64,000 nt of DNA from NCBI GenBank assembly GCA_963669405.2, contig CAXXHF010000002.1, forward strand, positions 2,170,001 through 2,234,000. The letters are read 5' to 3'. The first letter of the stretch is position 1, and the number at the start of each line of letters is the position of its first letter. This stretch comes from Aureisphaera sp963669405 (GTDB lineage Bacteria > Bacteroidota > Bacteroidia > Flavobacteriales > Flavobacteriaceae). A program made the position numbers and the translations under genes. Shown here piece by piece: positions 9,377 to 18,350 of the stretch. The notes below the pieces were generated by a model, which was not told the origin of the DNA, ran no database searches, and was given only the letters and a program-made list of their open reading frames with translations.

Positions 9377-10672
9377 TTAAAAACTCCACTTTGCTCCTGC
9401 ATAAATATTGTTGTTGTTTTGAAACTGACTCCAAAAAGTAGTTTCGCTCTCTCCCATAAACAAGTTGCTTCCTACTTCAATTTTCCATGCGTCAGTTAAC
9501 TTGTAAGACACATTGGGTCTTAGGTAAGCATCGTTATCAGATAGGGAATAATATCCAAAAAATGAGAGGTTCAGTTTTTGCCGCAACCACAATTTGGTGA
9601 GTCGCAAAGTGACCATATCATGAATCTGATTTGGTTCAGGTGCGTCAGGAGGTAAGTTGGCCACCAAGGCATCGTGATCTGCCATGATTTCTGTATAATA
9701 TTGGATTCCTGCCGAAAAGTCATTTTTGAAATCTCGTGTATACCCCAGTAAAAATACCCATTGACTATTTCTAATGGCAAAGTCGGTTCCGTCAGGATCG
9801 TCTCCAGAGTGATAATAACCGGCTTCAAAACTGGTGATTCCTTTAAAAAGGTTTCCTTCAAAACTCAGTCCATGTACACTCAACTTAGGAAATGTTGGGC
9901 GTCCAGTTTGTAAGTTGGCACCTGCTGGGCTTTTCCAATATCCGTAGTATCCATAGAGTGCTAAATCAAATCCTTTAATGTTTTTACGAGCACGCCAATG
10001 ATATTCTGAATTCTCGAACCAAGTATTGGGAACTTCGGCATTGATGGGATTCTGATTGGTAACAAACGAACCCTGAAAAGGATTAAAGAAGGATAGGCGT
10101 TCCCCATTTGGGAAAATATCACTGTTAAAAGCAGGAACGAATATAGTATTGAGCTCAAACCAAGGTAAGTAAAAGGTGAGTTTGGCAGCATCTGAATACG
10201 ATTTTAAATATTCCAATTCACGACCTATAAAAAACGATTGCCAGTCTTTGGGAAACAGATCGTTTACAAATAACATGTCTCCCTTTCCCCAAGTTAAAAT
10301 CTGTCGTCCAATTTTAAGATCGAACCATTCTGCGGGTGTCAGGAAAAGATTTGCTTCCCTAAGATTTACGAGGAACTCACCTTGTTGGGAATCATATAAG
10401 AAATCGGTTTTTACTTTAACCTCAGAGATATCCGTCCAATGCACCAATTGTAATTGCAATCGGGTTTCGCTGAGGCTGTATTTGTTGGTTTGGTACGGAT
10501 CGTTTTTTAGTCTGGGGCCATGCCGGGAATCTACAAATCCTTGCCATTCTATGGGAAGGTCTGAAAGACTAAAGGAACTCTTTTCTGTTTCCGAATTTTC
10601 TTGTCCATGGATATTCCAATATCCTGTTATCATAAATACAAGAAATGTATAGGCAAACAAAGAGGGTTTCAT
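9377..10672 (-). CDS. Outer-membrane beta-barrel protein (DUF1302-like)
   Basis: The 431-residue protein starts with a signal peptide (to about residue 23, HGQ). Alternating amphipathic strands follow, with many aromatic residues and a terminal Phe (AGAKWSF), typical of an outer-membrane barrel. The segment IGRQILTWGKGDMLFVNDLFPKDW is characteristic of the DUF1302 family, which often sits beside RND/LolA-like genes. It is the first gene of the operon ending at 5859 and lies 27 nt before the RND gene. A role as the outer-membrane outlet or acceptor of the RND-transported lipid is inferred from position. Confidence 0.8.
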   Translation of the reverse strand: MKPSLFAYTFLVFMITGYWNIHGQENSETEKSSFSLSDLPIEWQGFVDSRHGPRLKNDPYQTNKYSLSETRLQLQLVHWTDISEVKVKTDFLYDSQQGEFLVNLREANLFLTPAEWFDLKIGRQILTWGKGDMLFVNDLFPKDWQSFFIGRELEYLKSYSDAAKLTFYLPWFELNTIFVPAFNSDIFPNGERLSFFNPFQGSFVTNQNPINAEVPNTWFENSEYHWRARKNIKGFDLALYGYYGYWKSPAGANLQTGRPTFPKLSVHGLSFEGNLFKGITSFEAGYYHSGDDPDGTDFAIRNSQWVFLLGYTRDFKNDFSAGIQYYTEIMADHDALVANLPPDAPEPNQIHDMVTLRLTKLWLRQKLNLSFFGYYSLSDNDAYLRPNVSYKLTDAWKIEVGSNLFMGESETTFWSQFQNNNNIYAGAKWSF

Positions 10673-10728
10673 AAATGAATAGTCTGGTTAGTTGGTAGGT
10701 TTTACAGGCCTTTTGGGCGTTTCCTTCA

Positions 10729-10762
10729 CAAATATATTTGAATTATTGACCCTTTTTTCAAA
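10729..10762 (-). promoter_or_regulatory. Candidate Bacteroidota promoter for the RND operon
   Basis: On the minus strand a TATATTTG (10729-10736) matches the Bacteroidota -7 consensus TAnnTTTG, with a TTTG at 10759-10762 as the -33 element (spacing 22). The 10729-10740 block is a perfect CAAATATATTTG palindrome, so the -7 box can be read on both strands. The rest of the 346-nt divergent intergenic region (10673-11018) also contains a weaker ssb-facing box (CATATTTG near 10951) and nothing else recognisable. Confidence 0.45.
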
Positions 10763-11018
10763 AAAACAGACTTCTTTGTCTTTTGCTTTTATAAGTATCA
10801 GATTTTCAATTTGTTGTGCAAATGAAATTCAATTTTAAACCTTTTAAAAATTGAGGTGTTTTAGATAGCTGTAGTCATTTGTAAATGCTTACAAGTGACT
10901 ATAAACGAAAGTAAGTGTGTAGCTACCGACTCTTTTTGTTGAACCGTTTCATATTTGCCCTGTCGAACCGAAAGACGGTGAGATAGTATTAACTGTTTAA
11001 TTATTAAAATTTAAAATT

Positions 11019-11351
11019 ATGAACGCACTTAGAAACAAAGTACAGTTGATTGGAAGATTGGGACAAGAACCAGAAATCGTAACCTTTGCCGACGGTAATA
11101 AAATGGCAAAATTTTCTTTGGCTACAGATGATAGTTACAAAGACAAAAATGGACAGAAAGTAGAACGTACTTATTGGCATAATGTGATTGTAAAAAATGG
11201 CCTTGTGAATGTGGTAGAGAACTATGTTGTGAAAGGGCAAGAGATTGCTATAGAAGGAAAACTCACCAACCGTTCTTATGATGATAAAGACGGCACCAAG
11301 CGCTATATCACAGAAGTGTTATGTAATGAATTATTAATGTTGGGGAAGTAA
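11019..11351 (+). CDS. ssb: Single-stranded DNA-binding protein (short form)
   Basis: The 110-residue protein is a single OB-fold: MNALRNKVQLIGRLGQEPEI at the N-terminus, then FSLATDDSYKD and WHNVIV, with the GKLTNRSYDDKDGTKRYITEV strand near the end. It binds single-stranded DNA, usually as a homotetramer. Canonical SSBs are longer and end in an acidic DDDIPF-type tail that recruits repair proteins. This one stops at LLMLGK directly after the OB-fold, so it is a short paralogue, probably not the only SSB of the cell. It stands alone, with its own promoter region and terminator. Confidence 0.9.
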   Translation: MNALRNKVQLIGRLGQEPEIVTFADGNKMAKFSLATDDSYKDKNGQKVERTYWHNVIVKNGLVNVVENYVVKGQEIAIEGKLTNRSYDDKDGTKRYITEVLCNELLMLGK

Positions 11352-11377
11352 GATTTTTAAAAAACAATTCATGTATT

Positions 11378-11408
11378 AATCCGGAGTGTTGGAGGGGCAC
11401 TTCGGATT
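11378..11408 (+). terminator. Terminator downstream of ssb
   Basis: An 11-bp stem (11378-11388 with 11398-11408, one G-U pair) encloses a 9-nt loop and is followed by TTTAT. It begins 26 nt after the ssb stop. Confidence 0.65.
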
Positions 11409-11551
11409 TTATATTGGCAGATTGTTGGCACTGTGGTAAGGCATTATGATGCTTTAGGTGTTGTAATTTCCCATAACATAATTTACTGAACCATCGTGCT
11501 GCCAAATACCCTATAGTTTAATTAATTGTTTAGCGAATATTGATTGTCCAG

Positions 11552-11573
11552 AAGTGATTTTTACAAATCACTT
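11552..11573 (-). terminator. Hairpin overlapping the stop of the T9SS remnant
   Basis: A perfect 9-bp inverted repeat, AAGTGATTT (11552-11560) with AAATCACTT (11565-11573), loop TTAC. It overlaps the stop of the sorting-domain remnant and probably terminated the original transcript. Confidence 0.5.
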
Positions 11574-11790
11574 TTGAAGCTTTGTATGTCTAGCTCCATT
11601 CTCAAATCGATATCATTATAGATAGTATTATTGTGGGAAAAACTACTTTACCCAATGTATCCATTATTCTAATGGAATATATGCCGTCCAAAGTTGACGG
11701 TAGTTTTAGGTTAACAATAACACTTGTTGGACTTGGAGATAAGGAAAAGCCACTCTTTGTTAAATCGTAATTCCCGATAATTTCAAACAT
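11561..11790 (-). pseudogene. Remnant of a T9SS type A C-terminal sorting domain (frameshifted)
   Basis: The minus strand reads NYDLTKSGFSLSPSPTSVIV, then SIRIMDTLGKVVF, which is the first two thirds of a T9SS type A sorting domain. The matching end (NNTIYNDIDLRMELDIQSFK, stop at 11561) is in another frame, so a frameshift lies near 11635-11650. Only this tail remains; no body domain is attached, since the frame closes upstream at a TAG inside the end of the next gene. It looks like the decayed 3' end of a lost secreted-protein gene. Confidence 0.6.
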
Positions 11791-11803
11791 TTTTCTGCTT
11801 GAT

Positions 11804-12691
11804 TCAATCTAATTTTACGAGAACCCTCTTCCAGTTAACCATGTCCCCAATGAACAGTGTGTCGTTTTGTAATTTGAAAGGTCTTGATTGATTGGTGTTG
11901 ATATACCATGGAATGGCTCCTCCTTTTACATGATGAACTAATGTCCCATTTTTATGATCCAAAGAGTATTTGCCAAAATATACGGGAGAATTAAATAAGA
12001 TATCACTAAAAGAATAACGTACTACATTTATAGAATCCTTTGTCGTTTTTATAGGATTTTGGTTAAAGATATTTACGATGACTGTTTTGTCATTGGTATA
12101 AGTAAAATACCCTTGAGCCTCTTTCCCAAAGGGATATACCCATTGTTTTGAAATGGTGTCGAAATCGGAAAATTCCACCAATTTCCAGGTACCCACTATT
12201 TTGTCGGTTTTTTTGGCTTCAATTAAATAGGTAGTATTTAAAAGATTTGGAGGATACTTGATCCAATCTATTTGCTTGATGATCTTTAAGTCATTATTGA
12301 AAGTATGGATGGTAATAAAATCCATGGCTTCGAATTTTGTGCCTTTCCATTCAAATTCCGTGAAGTATCCAGATGTAATAGCTTGGTTTCCATCTATCGT
12401 TTGAGTTTTTATGACCAATGCATCATTGCCTAAACGTTTTAGACTAGGATTGTTCCAGTCGAAGAAACCTGAAAGAGCCTCTTTTCCAACAATTTCATCT
12501 CAGTTAATAATATCTTCCAGTATGATACTTTCATCATAATAGCTCATAAAAGAGGTGAAATCTTCGTGTTTTTGGTATATTTTAAAATAATCGGATATTG
12601 TTTTTTGAATCCTTTCGCTATTGTTCTCTTTTTGAGAACAGGCAAAAAGAATAAAAAAGCAAGTTGTGAAATATTGCAAATTGACTTTCAT
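11804..12691 (-). pseudogene. SnoaL-like plus lipocalin-like lipoprotein interrupted by an in-frame TGA
   Basis: Two minus-strand open segments lie in the same frame and are separated only by a TGA at 12500-12502 and the codons leading to the next Met. Read through, they make one ~295-residue lipoprotein. It has a signal peptide with lipobox LFACSQ (start ATG at 12691). A SnoaL/NTF2-like domain follows (SDYFKIYQKHEDFTSFMSYY, then the stop, then DEIVGKEALSGFFDW). A lipocalin-like domain ends the protein (IVGTWKLVEFSDFDT). In relatives the stop position is normally a small residue between IIN and DEIVG, so a single-base GGA-to-TGA change would explain it. The second half alone lacks a signal peptide, so the gene is probably inactive or represents a sequencing error. 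Confidence 0.7.
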
Positions 12692-12960
12692 TCTATTATA
12701 CAAAGTTGTAGGGTTCGGACATCTATTTACTTAGTTTGGTAGCAGATTAAAATTCTTTATAATGATATTGAAATTGATGTACTACTTTGTTTAATTCCTG
12801 AAACAGAACTTCATTTGTGAATTCTTTAACAGGCATAGGAATTCTGAAGATATCTTCAATGATTTATTATTGTAGATCATTAAATACAGTATAAACAAGA
12901 TTCTAAAATTTGGTATTTTACAAATCCTATTGCCTGTAGGAATATTAATGCATTTAATCT

Positions 12961-14046
12961 ATGAAAATAGACTTTATCAACGCACTTTATACAGTAATAA
13001 TTTGGTTGAGTTTTTTTTATGGTACTGTATTGCTTACTGCTAAGTACAATAGAAAAATCAGTAATATTTTTTTGTCGCTTAATTTGCTTTCTGTAGGAGC
13101 TCAGTTTACAATAAATTATTTATTGATAAATGATTATTTAGCTGATCACCCATTGTATCTGTGTTCTTTTGGATTTCTCTATGGCCCCCTAATATTCTTG
13201 TTCATACAATTCAGCTTGTTAAAAGAACGGCTTTTTAAACCAATAGAGTTATTACATTTTTTGCCCACAACATTCATTCTAATAACTTCTATATTGGGAC
13301 TTGCATATTGTGAATTTCTGCATCCTTTTCTGCTAGCTATAATGCTCATTTATTTTCTACTAGCTCTCCGAAAGATAATCGTATACAGAAGCACTGTACC
13401 CCAGATTGCAGCTAAAGGAACAAATAGAGAAACGGATTGGCTTTTGATCCTAATCTTGATTTGTGTCATTAACAATGTTCTTAGTATTGTTGAAAGCTAC
13501 AAGGGTAGTTTTCAATTAATGGGCAATGAACTCTACGTGGGGTATTTTGTTTTAATAGGGGTCTTGATTTTCGTTAACTGGATAATTTACCATGGGATTA
13601 TAAACCCAAGCTATTTCCTAGGGATTACAGATGATGATGTAAAAATTGCAGCCATGAATAGAAGTAAATATTCCAATGGTTCTAACGACAACATGGTGTA
13701 TTTAAATAATGTTTCTACAGACCTTACTCTATACATGAAAAAGAAAAGGCCATATCTAGAACAGGATATAAGTTTAGACTCATTGGCAAAGGAATTAAAG
13801 ATTCACCCTAGGGTTTTGTCTCAAACAATTAATAGGATAGAAGGTAAAAACTTTTCCGATTATATAAATTCCCTTAGGGTAGACGAAGCAAAAAAAATGC
13901 TTGAAGAAACAAATGGAAATCTGCTGTCAATTAAAGAGGTTATGTATTCAACAGGTTTTACTTCGAGATCTGTTTTTAATACGGTATTCAAGAAAAAGAC
14001 AGGGCTAACACCAAGCGAATTCAGGCAAAAGAAAAAGTTTGTCTAA
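12961..14046 (+). CDS. AraC-family regulator with N-terminal multi-TM sensor
   Basis: The 361-residue protein has about seven hydrophobic segments in residues 5-215, then a linker, then an AraC DNA-binding domain (about 260-358: ISLDSLAKELKIHPRVLSQT, then FTSRSVFNTVFKKKTGLTPS). It is a membrane-bound transcription factor, a layout common in Bacteroidota, and its ligand is unknown. The last 4 nt overlap the convergent lipoprotein gene. The serine hydrolase / PepSY operon on the opposite strand is the obvious candidate target. It is similar in layout to the gene at 55802. Confidence 0.85.
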   Translation: MKIDFINALYTVIIWLSFFYGTVLLTAKYNRKISNIFLSLNLLSVGAQFTINYLLINDYLADHPLYLCSFGFLYGPLIFLFIQFSLLKERLFKPIELLHFLPTTFILITSILGLAYCEFLHPFLLAIMLIYFLLALRKIIVYRSTVPQIAAKGTNRETDWLLILILICVINNVLSIVESYKGSFQLMGNELYVGYFVLIGVLIFVNWIIYHGIINPSYFLGITDDDVKIAAMNRSKYSNGSNDNMVYLNNVSTDLTLYMKKKRPYLEQDISLDSLAKELKIHPRVLSQTINRIEGKNFSDYINSLRVDEAKKMLEETNGNLLSIKEVMYSTGFTSRSVFNTVFKKKTGLTPSEFRQKKKFV

Positions 14047-14462
14047 CCCTTCTCAAAATACAGGGTATATTCACTAACACCGACACCGTGAATTATTATA
14101 GTTTTAACAACCGTTAGTTGATTGTTTTCTATTGCTGCCAATCTCAGGTGTGATTTTTCAATTACCAAATACGTATTTCCCTTGTTTTGTTGAATATTGT
14201 ATTCATAGGTTCCCGAAGGGACTCCATATAATTCATTACTTGCCAAATTATTTGTCACTGTTAGGGTTTGGTCCTTTTCATTAAAGGACCAGGTCATAGA
14301 TTCGCTTTCGTAATTAACATTAATGGCTTCAGATCCCCCTTTTACATTTACAAGATCCCAAATCTTTTGTGCCTCTAAATTTTTGAGACTCGTTGTGTTT
14401 TTTGTGGGAGCACATCCATGTATAGATAAGATCAACAAAAGAGAAGAAAGAAATCTATTCAT
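14043..14462 (-). CDS. Small lipoprotein of unknown function
   Basis: The start is placed at the ATG at 14462, which gives a lipoprotein signal MNRFLSSLLLILSIHGCAPT. The longer frame to 14516 would put 18 polar residues before it. The mature part (~120 residues) is beta-rich, with ESMTWSFNEKDQTLTVTNN and SGTYEYNIQQNKGNTYLVIE, resembling the lipocalin-like/META-type small lipoproteins of Flavobacteria, but no family can be fixed. It is last in the operon with the serine hydrolase, 50 nt after that gene's stop by this start. Confidence 0.65.
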   Translation of the reverse strand: MNRFLSSLLLILSIHGCAPTKNTTSLKNLEAQKIWDLVNVKGGSEAINVNYESESMTWSFNEKDQTLTVTNNLASNELYGVPSGTYEYNIQQNKGNTYLVIEKSHLRLAAIENNQLTVVKTIIIHGVGVSEYTLYFEKG

Positions 14463-14512
14463 AGATATCAAGGCGCTACCTGGTTTTGTATACAGATTTA
14501 GGAATCTTTTGG

Positions 14513-15709
14513 TCATTGTACAATGAAATCGAATTTGGGAATGATTTCATCAATTAAATCCGATCCGTTGGTTCCATTGGTGAATAGAATAATTCCGCTT
14601 TTATTTTTCAAGTTAGCAATAAATTTGGCCCTATAAGAATCGTTAGCTCCCCCGTGCTGAAAGTATATCTTATCCCCATCAATCTTTATTCTAGATCCCA
14701 AGCCATAATTACTAGGGTTCACGGGAGTCATCATATCCTTAACAAGTACATTAGATAGGTAACCTGTATCTTCTCCATGGTAGATATTCAAAAGCATTAG
14801 AATCACTTTCGATAAATCTGAAGGAGTTGTCCATAATCCAGAAGCAGCCTTTTCAGGCATAGCTTGATATCCCCTTGGTAAGGCAACTGGCTTACCATTT
14901 CTATTATGAGCCTTGGCAATGTTGCCAAAAGTTTCTGGAAGTGGATTCTCATAACTGCTCCTTTTCATGTTTAATTGGGAAAATAATAGGTGGTCTGCAG
15001 CATCATGAAAGCTTTGTTGTGTAACGTCTTCTACAATTTGTTGTATTACAGTAGTGCCCCCACCAGAATATCGATATTTGGAACCAATGGGGGTGTTTAC
15101 ATAGATTCTGCTATTCTTAGCAGGATGTACCCCATTCAGTATTTGAAGTGTTGTTGGCAGTTGCTCTTCTGGCATATAGTCTGCAAATCCATGTACGGTA
15201 ATCCCTGCAGTATGAGATAAGATCTTTCTCAAGGTAACCGGGTGCTTTTCGGTAAAACGGTTCGCCCCTATTTTCCATGACTTTAAATAAGTGTTAACAT
15301 CCGTGTCCAAATCCAATGTGCCTTGCTTAACTAACTTCAACACCATCAAAGCAGCTCCTACCTTACTTATTGAACCTACAGAAAACATTGTCTCTGTGTT
15401 CACTGTGCCTGTTGTATTTGCTTGTAGTTTGCCATAAGCCATGGTCCAATCTAATGTACCGTTTTTAATGATTGCTATACTAATACCTGCGACTCCATAT
15501 TCCTCCATCCTTTCTAATAAGCCCATCTTTTGAAAGATGTCATCATAACTATCTTGACTTGGATGTATCTCCGTTTCAAATACAGGAGTCGTTTGGAGTG
15601 TATTCACACTTAATTCCTTTTCCTTACAGCTTGCTAAAAGAAGGATGCAGGCTAAGGAAACAACGAAATGAATTTTTATTGAAAGTGTTGTAATCGAATA
15701 GTATCTCAT
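14513..15709 (-). CDS. Serine hydrolase of the beta-lactamase / penicillin-binding-protein-like family (class C fold), lipoprotein
   Basis: The 398-residue protein has a lipobox signal (LACILLLASCKEK). The class C-like catalytic motifs are SISK (SxxK, in FSVGSISKVGAAL), YSG at the YxN position (KYRYSGGGTTVIQQ) and HGG at the KTG position (IYFQHGGANDSY). Family members are beta-lactamases, DD-peptidases or esterases; the YSG and HGG variants are typical of the broad esterase/peptidase group rather than of true AmpC enzymes. It lies between the PepSY gene (9 nt upstream) and the small lipoprotein gene. Confidence 0.85.
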   Translation of the reverse strand: MRYYSITTLSIKIHFVVSLACILLLASCKEKELSVNTLQTTPVFETEIHPSQDSYDDIFQKMGLLERMEEYGVAGISIAIIKNGTLDWTMAYGKLQANTTGTVNTETMFSVGSISKVGAALMVLKLVKQGTLDLDTDVNTYLKSWKIGANRFTEKHPVTLRKILSHTAGITVHGFADYMPEEQLPTTLQILNGVHPAKNSRIYVNTPIGSKYRYSGGGTTVIQQIVEDVTQQSFHDAADHLLFSQLNMKRSSYENPLPETFGNIAKAHNRNGKPVALPRGYQAMPEKAASGLWTTPSDLSKVILMLLNIYHGEDTGYLSNVLVKDMMTPVNPSNYGLGSRIKIDGDKIYFQHGGANDSYRAKFIANLKNKSGIILFTNGTNGSDLIDEIIPKFDFIVQ

Positions 15710-15718
15710 AGCAGTAGT

Positions 15719-16585
15719 TTAAAAGCCAAGTTCGTAATTATCTAACAATATAAATATGAAAATAAATACTGAAATACCCAATAATAGGGTACCTATAGCA
15801 AAAAGTCGCTTCATCTGAAACCACATGATTAATCCCGAAATAGCCCATACAATCATCAAAATTGCCAAGGTGTCGGCAAAAAACACCCATAACCAGCGTA
15901 TCGAAAATCCTGCCACAGGATATCCATGTTGTTCATGAAGATTGGTAAATAAATAATTAATCTTAAATTTTCGTTTATTAAGATCATCAACCCTATAATT
16001 ACCGTTAGTTAGATCATAGCTTACCCGATAATTCTTATCGGAATTGCTTAGCTCAAAGACTAGATTAGGAATCCGTTGTACACGGGATGCCCCTGGGTTT
16101 ATACCCTTGCTAATCAATAATCGTTCTGCTTTCATCAACAACTCATTCGAATTTATCGTTGAAGGAAACGAATAGTTCCCTCGGGTAACAAATGTGTTTT
16201 CTGCAAAATCAGGCAAGGTCATCAATTGTACCTTTGAAGAAGGGATATCTGCATTAATCCTATAATCTGCAATATCATTTAGGTTACGCAAAATCATAGT
16301 GTTGCTATATCGTATGTCCTTAATTTCCGGACTGGAAATTAATCCTTCAGATATCAAGGAATCCGTGACGGATGAAGCTAAGGCATTTATATTTGGAAAC
16401 AGGGGGGCAAAACTTTCCCCGTTATCAAGCTCAAAGGATTGAGAAGTACGGTTTATCAATGCAGTAGGGTGATTGAACAGAAATCCTGAAAGACCAAAAA
16501 TGAAAATATACGGTATCATGAACAATCCGGTATAAAGGTGTATTCTTCTGTTAAGCTTGTAGAATTTCATTTTGGTTTTTGCCAT
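15719..16585 (-). CDS. PepSY-associated transmembrane protein
   Basis: The 288-residue protein has an N-terminal PepSY-TM motif (KLNRRIHLYTGLFMIPYIFI then SGFLFNHP), a periplasmic region (about 55-220), and two closing TM helices (SIRWLWVFFADTLAILMIVW and LLGISVFIFIFILL). PepSY-TM proteins occur in iron-siderophore reductases and in peptidase-regulating membrane proteins. This one is short and likely holds a single PepSY unit. It is the first gene of the three-gene operon running to 14043. Confidence 0.8.
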   Translation of the reverse strand: MAKTKMKFYKLNRRIHLYTGLFMIPYIFIFGLSGFLFNHPTALINRTSQSFELDNGESFAPLFPNINALASSVTDSLISEGLISSPEIKDIRYSNTMILRNLNDIADYRINADIPSSKVQLMTLPDFAENTFVTRGNYSFPSTINSNELLMKAERLLISKGINPGASRVQRIPNLVFELSNSDKNYRVSYDLTNGNYRVDDLNKRKFKINYLFTNLHEQHGYPVAGFSIRWLWVFFADTLAILMIVWAISGLIMWFQMKRLFAIGTLLLGISVFIFIFILLDNYELGF

Positions 16586-16836
16586 GATTTTTATGGGGAT
16601 ATATTTTTGAGTTTACTAAACATTGATTTTCAGTTTAAACATATATCATTAATGGATTGGTCTTGTTCTGTGTTACGAATTAGAACGGTATTTAACGACT
16701 ATTTAACGCGGGCAGTAAGGCCTAAGAATGACTACACTCAATCACTGAAGTATATTATTAAATCACTTCTGTATCAAAAAAAGTAGGCCAATGAAATGGA
16801 ATAATCCTACGGGCGCATTATAAAATTTTCAGATAC
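16586..16836. other. Intergenic region with a TATTTAACG direct repeat
   Basis: No gene is supported here. Two copies of TATTTAACG (16689-16697 and 16700-16708) lie in tandem at one-helical-turn spacing (11 bp), about 100 nt before the PepSY gene, and could be an operator. The remainder is AT-rich without recognisable structure. Confidence 0.35.
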
Positions 16837-16864
16837 ACGAGGCAGCCTGAAAAAGCTGCCTCGT
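16837..16864 (-). terminator. Terminator of the VWA gene
   Basis: A perfect 10-bp stem (16837-16846 with 16855-16864, sequence ACGAGGCAGC and its complement) has an 8-nt loop containing AAAAA. It lies 29 nt past the stop at 16894. Confidence 0.8.
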
Positions 16865-16893
16865 TACTCTTTAGAGGAATTTTTAGTAACCTC

Positions 16894-18158
16894 TTAGTCC
16901 TTACAAATGTTGAATCTGAAACATTGTTCTGTATGTTCGGTTTTGGTAATATCATAGCAAACCCCTTTCAGATTAATGTGATATTCACCTTCTTTTGCAC
17001 CTTCATTGATTAGAACAAATTCTCTGGTTATACAAGAACAAGGTTCGATATCTCCAAAACAAAATATTCCTATTGGATGGATTTTTACAGACGGTGTTCC
17101 ATTAGGAAGCATCTTTACAGGTTTACCATCAGCATCGACTACCTCAATCATAGAGATTTTGAAATTAGAGAACGTAAGGTTTGAATAGCAATTGCAGACT
17201 GTGAGGGTCATTACTTCATAGTCTGATGATTCTAAACAATCACATTCACTATCTCCCCATTTAATGGAAATACAGGGGTTAACTTCAGAAAGATCAACTT
17301 CCTTACATCTATTAATGCCACAAGAGTTACAGATAACTTCCGCTAATAACTTTACGTATTCATCTTGGCTAGGCGCATTGCTAAAATATACTTCACCACC
17401 AGTTTTATGACATAGATCCCTGTAATTTTCTAGAATAGCAGGATCTAGTTTTTGATAGGTTAAATGATGTGCAAATACCGTAACATTGTTTGCATTTGCT
17501 TCGGAAATAGCAGCATTTGTTTCTGCTGTTTCATGGCAAAATCTTTTCTGGGTACATTTCCATCCAATTCTTCATCACTTATATAGAATATAGCTCTACA
17601 TGCACCATCCCTCCATTCAGCATACTTTGACAGGTCTTCTATTGCATTTGCACCCTGCTCTGTCTTATAACCCGCAGGAGGTCTGTCTGCTGCCATAGGA
17701 ACCGTTCCGTGTAAGCCATAAATATAATCACGATGGCTTTGGGCAAATGCAGTACCAGGCCAAATTCCGTCTACACCCAGAAATGTAATCTTTAAATCGG
17801 GGTCACAGGAAGATATAGCATCTTCAATTGCTAGGGACACAGCATCAGATACAGCTCTAGCAGACGAATAAACAGAACCGCTAGTATCAATTAGAACGAT
17901 TAAATCGGTAACCTTTCCCTTGGATGTAGCACCCTCTTTTCCGTCACAGCCACAATCATCATGTTTGTCATCACAATTGGACATATTATTTACTTTGGAC
18001 GTTACCAATTTTTCAAGTATTGAATTGGTTTTGGTTGTCCACTCCTTACAATCAGCCCTTTCTTTATCTGCTAGTGCTTTTACAGATTCTGGTAAGGGTA
18101 GTGGTAATGCTGCCACTTTTTTGTTTTCGGCTTTTTTTCTTTGTTTTCTCTTTGCCAT
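16894..18158 (-). pseudogene. von Willebrand factor A domain protein with a frameshift at a T run
   Basis: The first part (from ATG 18158) has a basic, Lys-rich N-terminus (MAKRKQRKKAENKK), a Cys/His/Asp-rich segment and a VWA domain with an intact MIDAS motif (LIDTSGSVYSS). After DFAMKQQ the frame runs to a spurious stop at 17460. In the -1 frame the protein continues convincingly (CHETAETNAAISEANANNVT, then a Cys-rich tail ending RFNICKD at 16894), total about 420 residues. The shift falls at a TTTT run (plus-strand 17538-17541): re-reading one T gives KDFCHETA. This is either a one-base deletion or a slippage site. No signal peptide is present, so the protein is probably cytoplasmic. Confidence 0.7.
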
Positions 18159-18177
18159 GATATTGAATTTTAATTTT

Positions 18178-18213
18178 CACCTACTCTTTACTACAGTTTT
18201 CGGTTTCCCTGTT
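18178..18213 (-). promoter_or_regulatory. 36-nt leader element, copy 1 (before the VWA gene)
   Basis: This copy matches the block at 20076-20111 in 32 of 36 positions and ends 19 nt before the VWA start codon. A shared ATTGACGTA block lies about 45 nt further upstream (18256-18264). The core on the minus strand is CCGAAAACTGTAG. It could be a regulator site overlapping the promoter/leader or a conserved RNA leader. Confidence 0.6.
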
Positions 18214-18350
18214 ATGATTTCAAAAAATTATAATGTGCTTTTAGAGCAATTATTAATTGACGTAGTGAGGAGTGTGTACGAGAATTTATTGAGGTGATTT
18301 AATCCTGTGGAGTTGTTTTATTGCCGGCAGAAATAGATAGTGGAGTACTA

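Noticed and set aside
10176..10652. 158-residue plus-strand open frame inside the barrel gene
   Set aside because: It is the antisense shadow of a convincing outer-membrane barrel, with no recognisable domains.
12500..12502. TGA as a selenocysteine codon
   Set aside because: The position in SnoaL-like proteins is not catalytic, no SECIS-like hairpin is apparent and Flavobacteriaceae generally lack this use.
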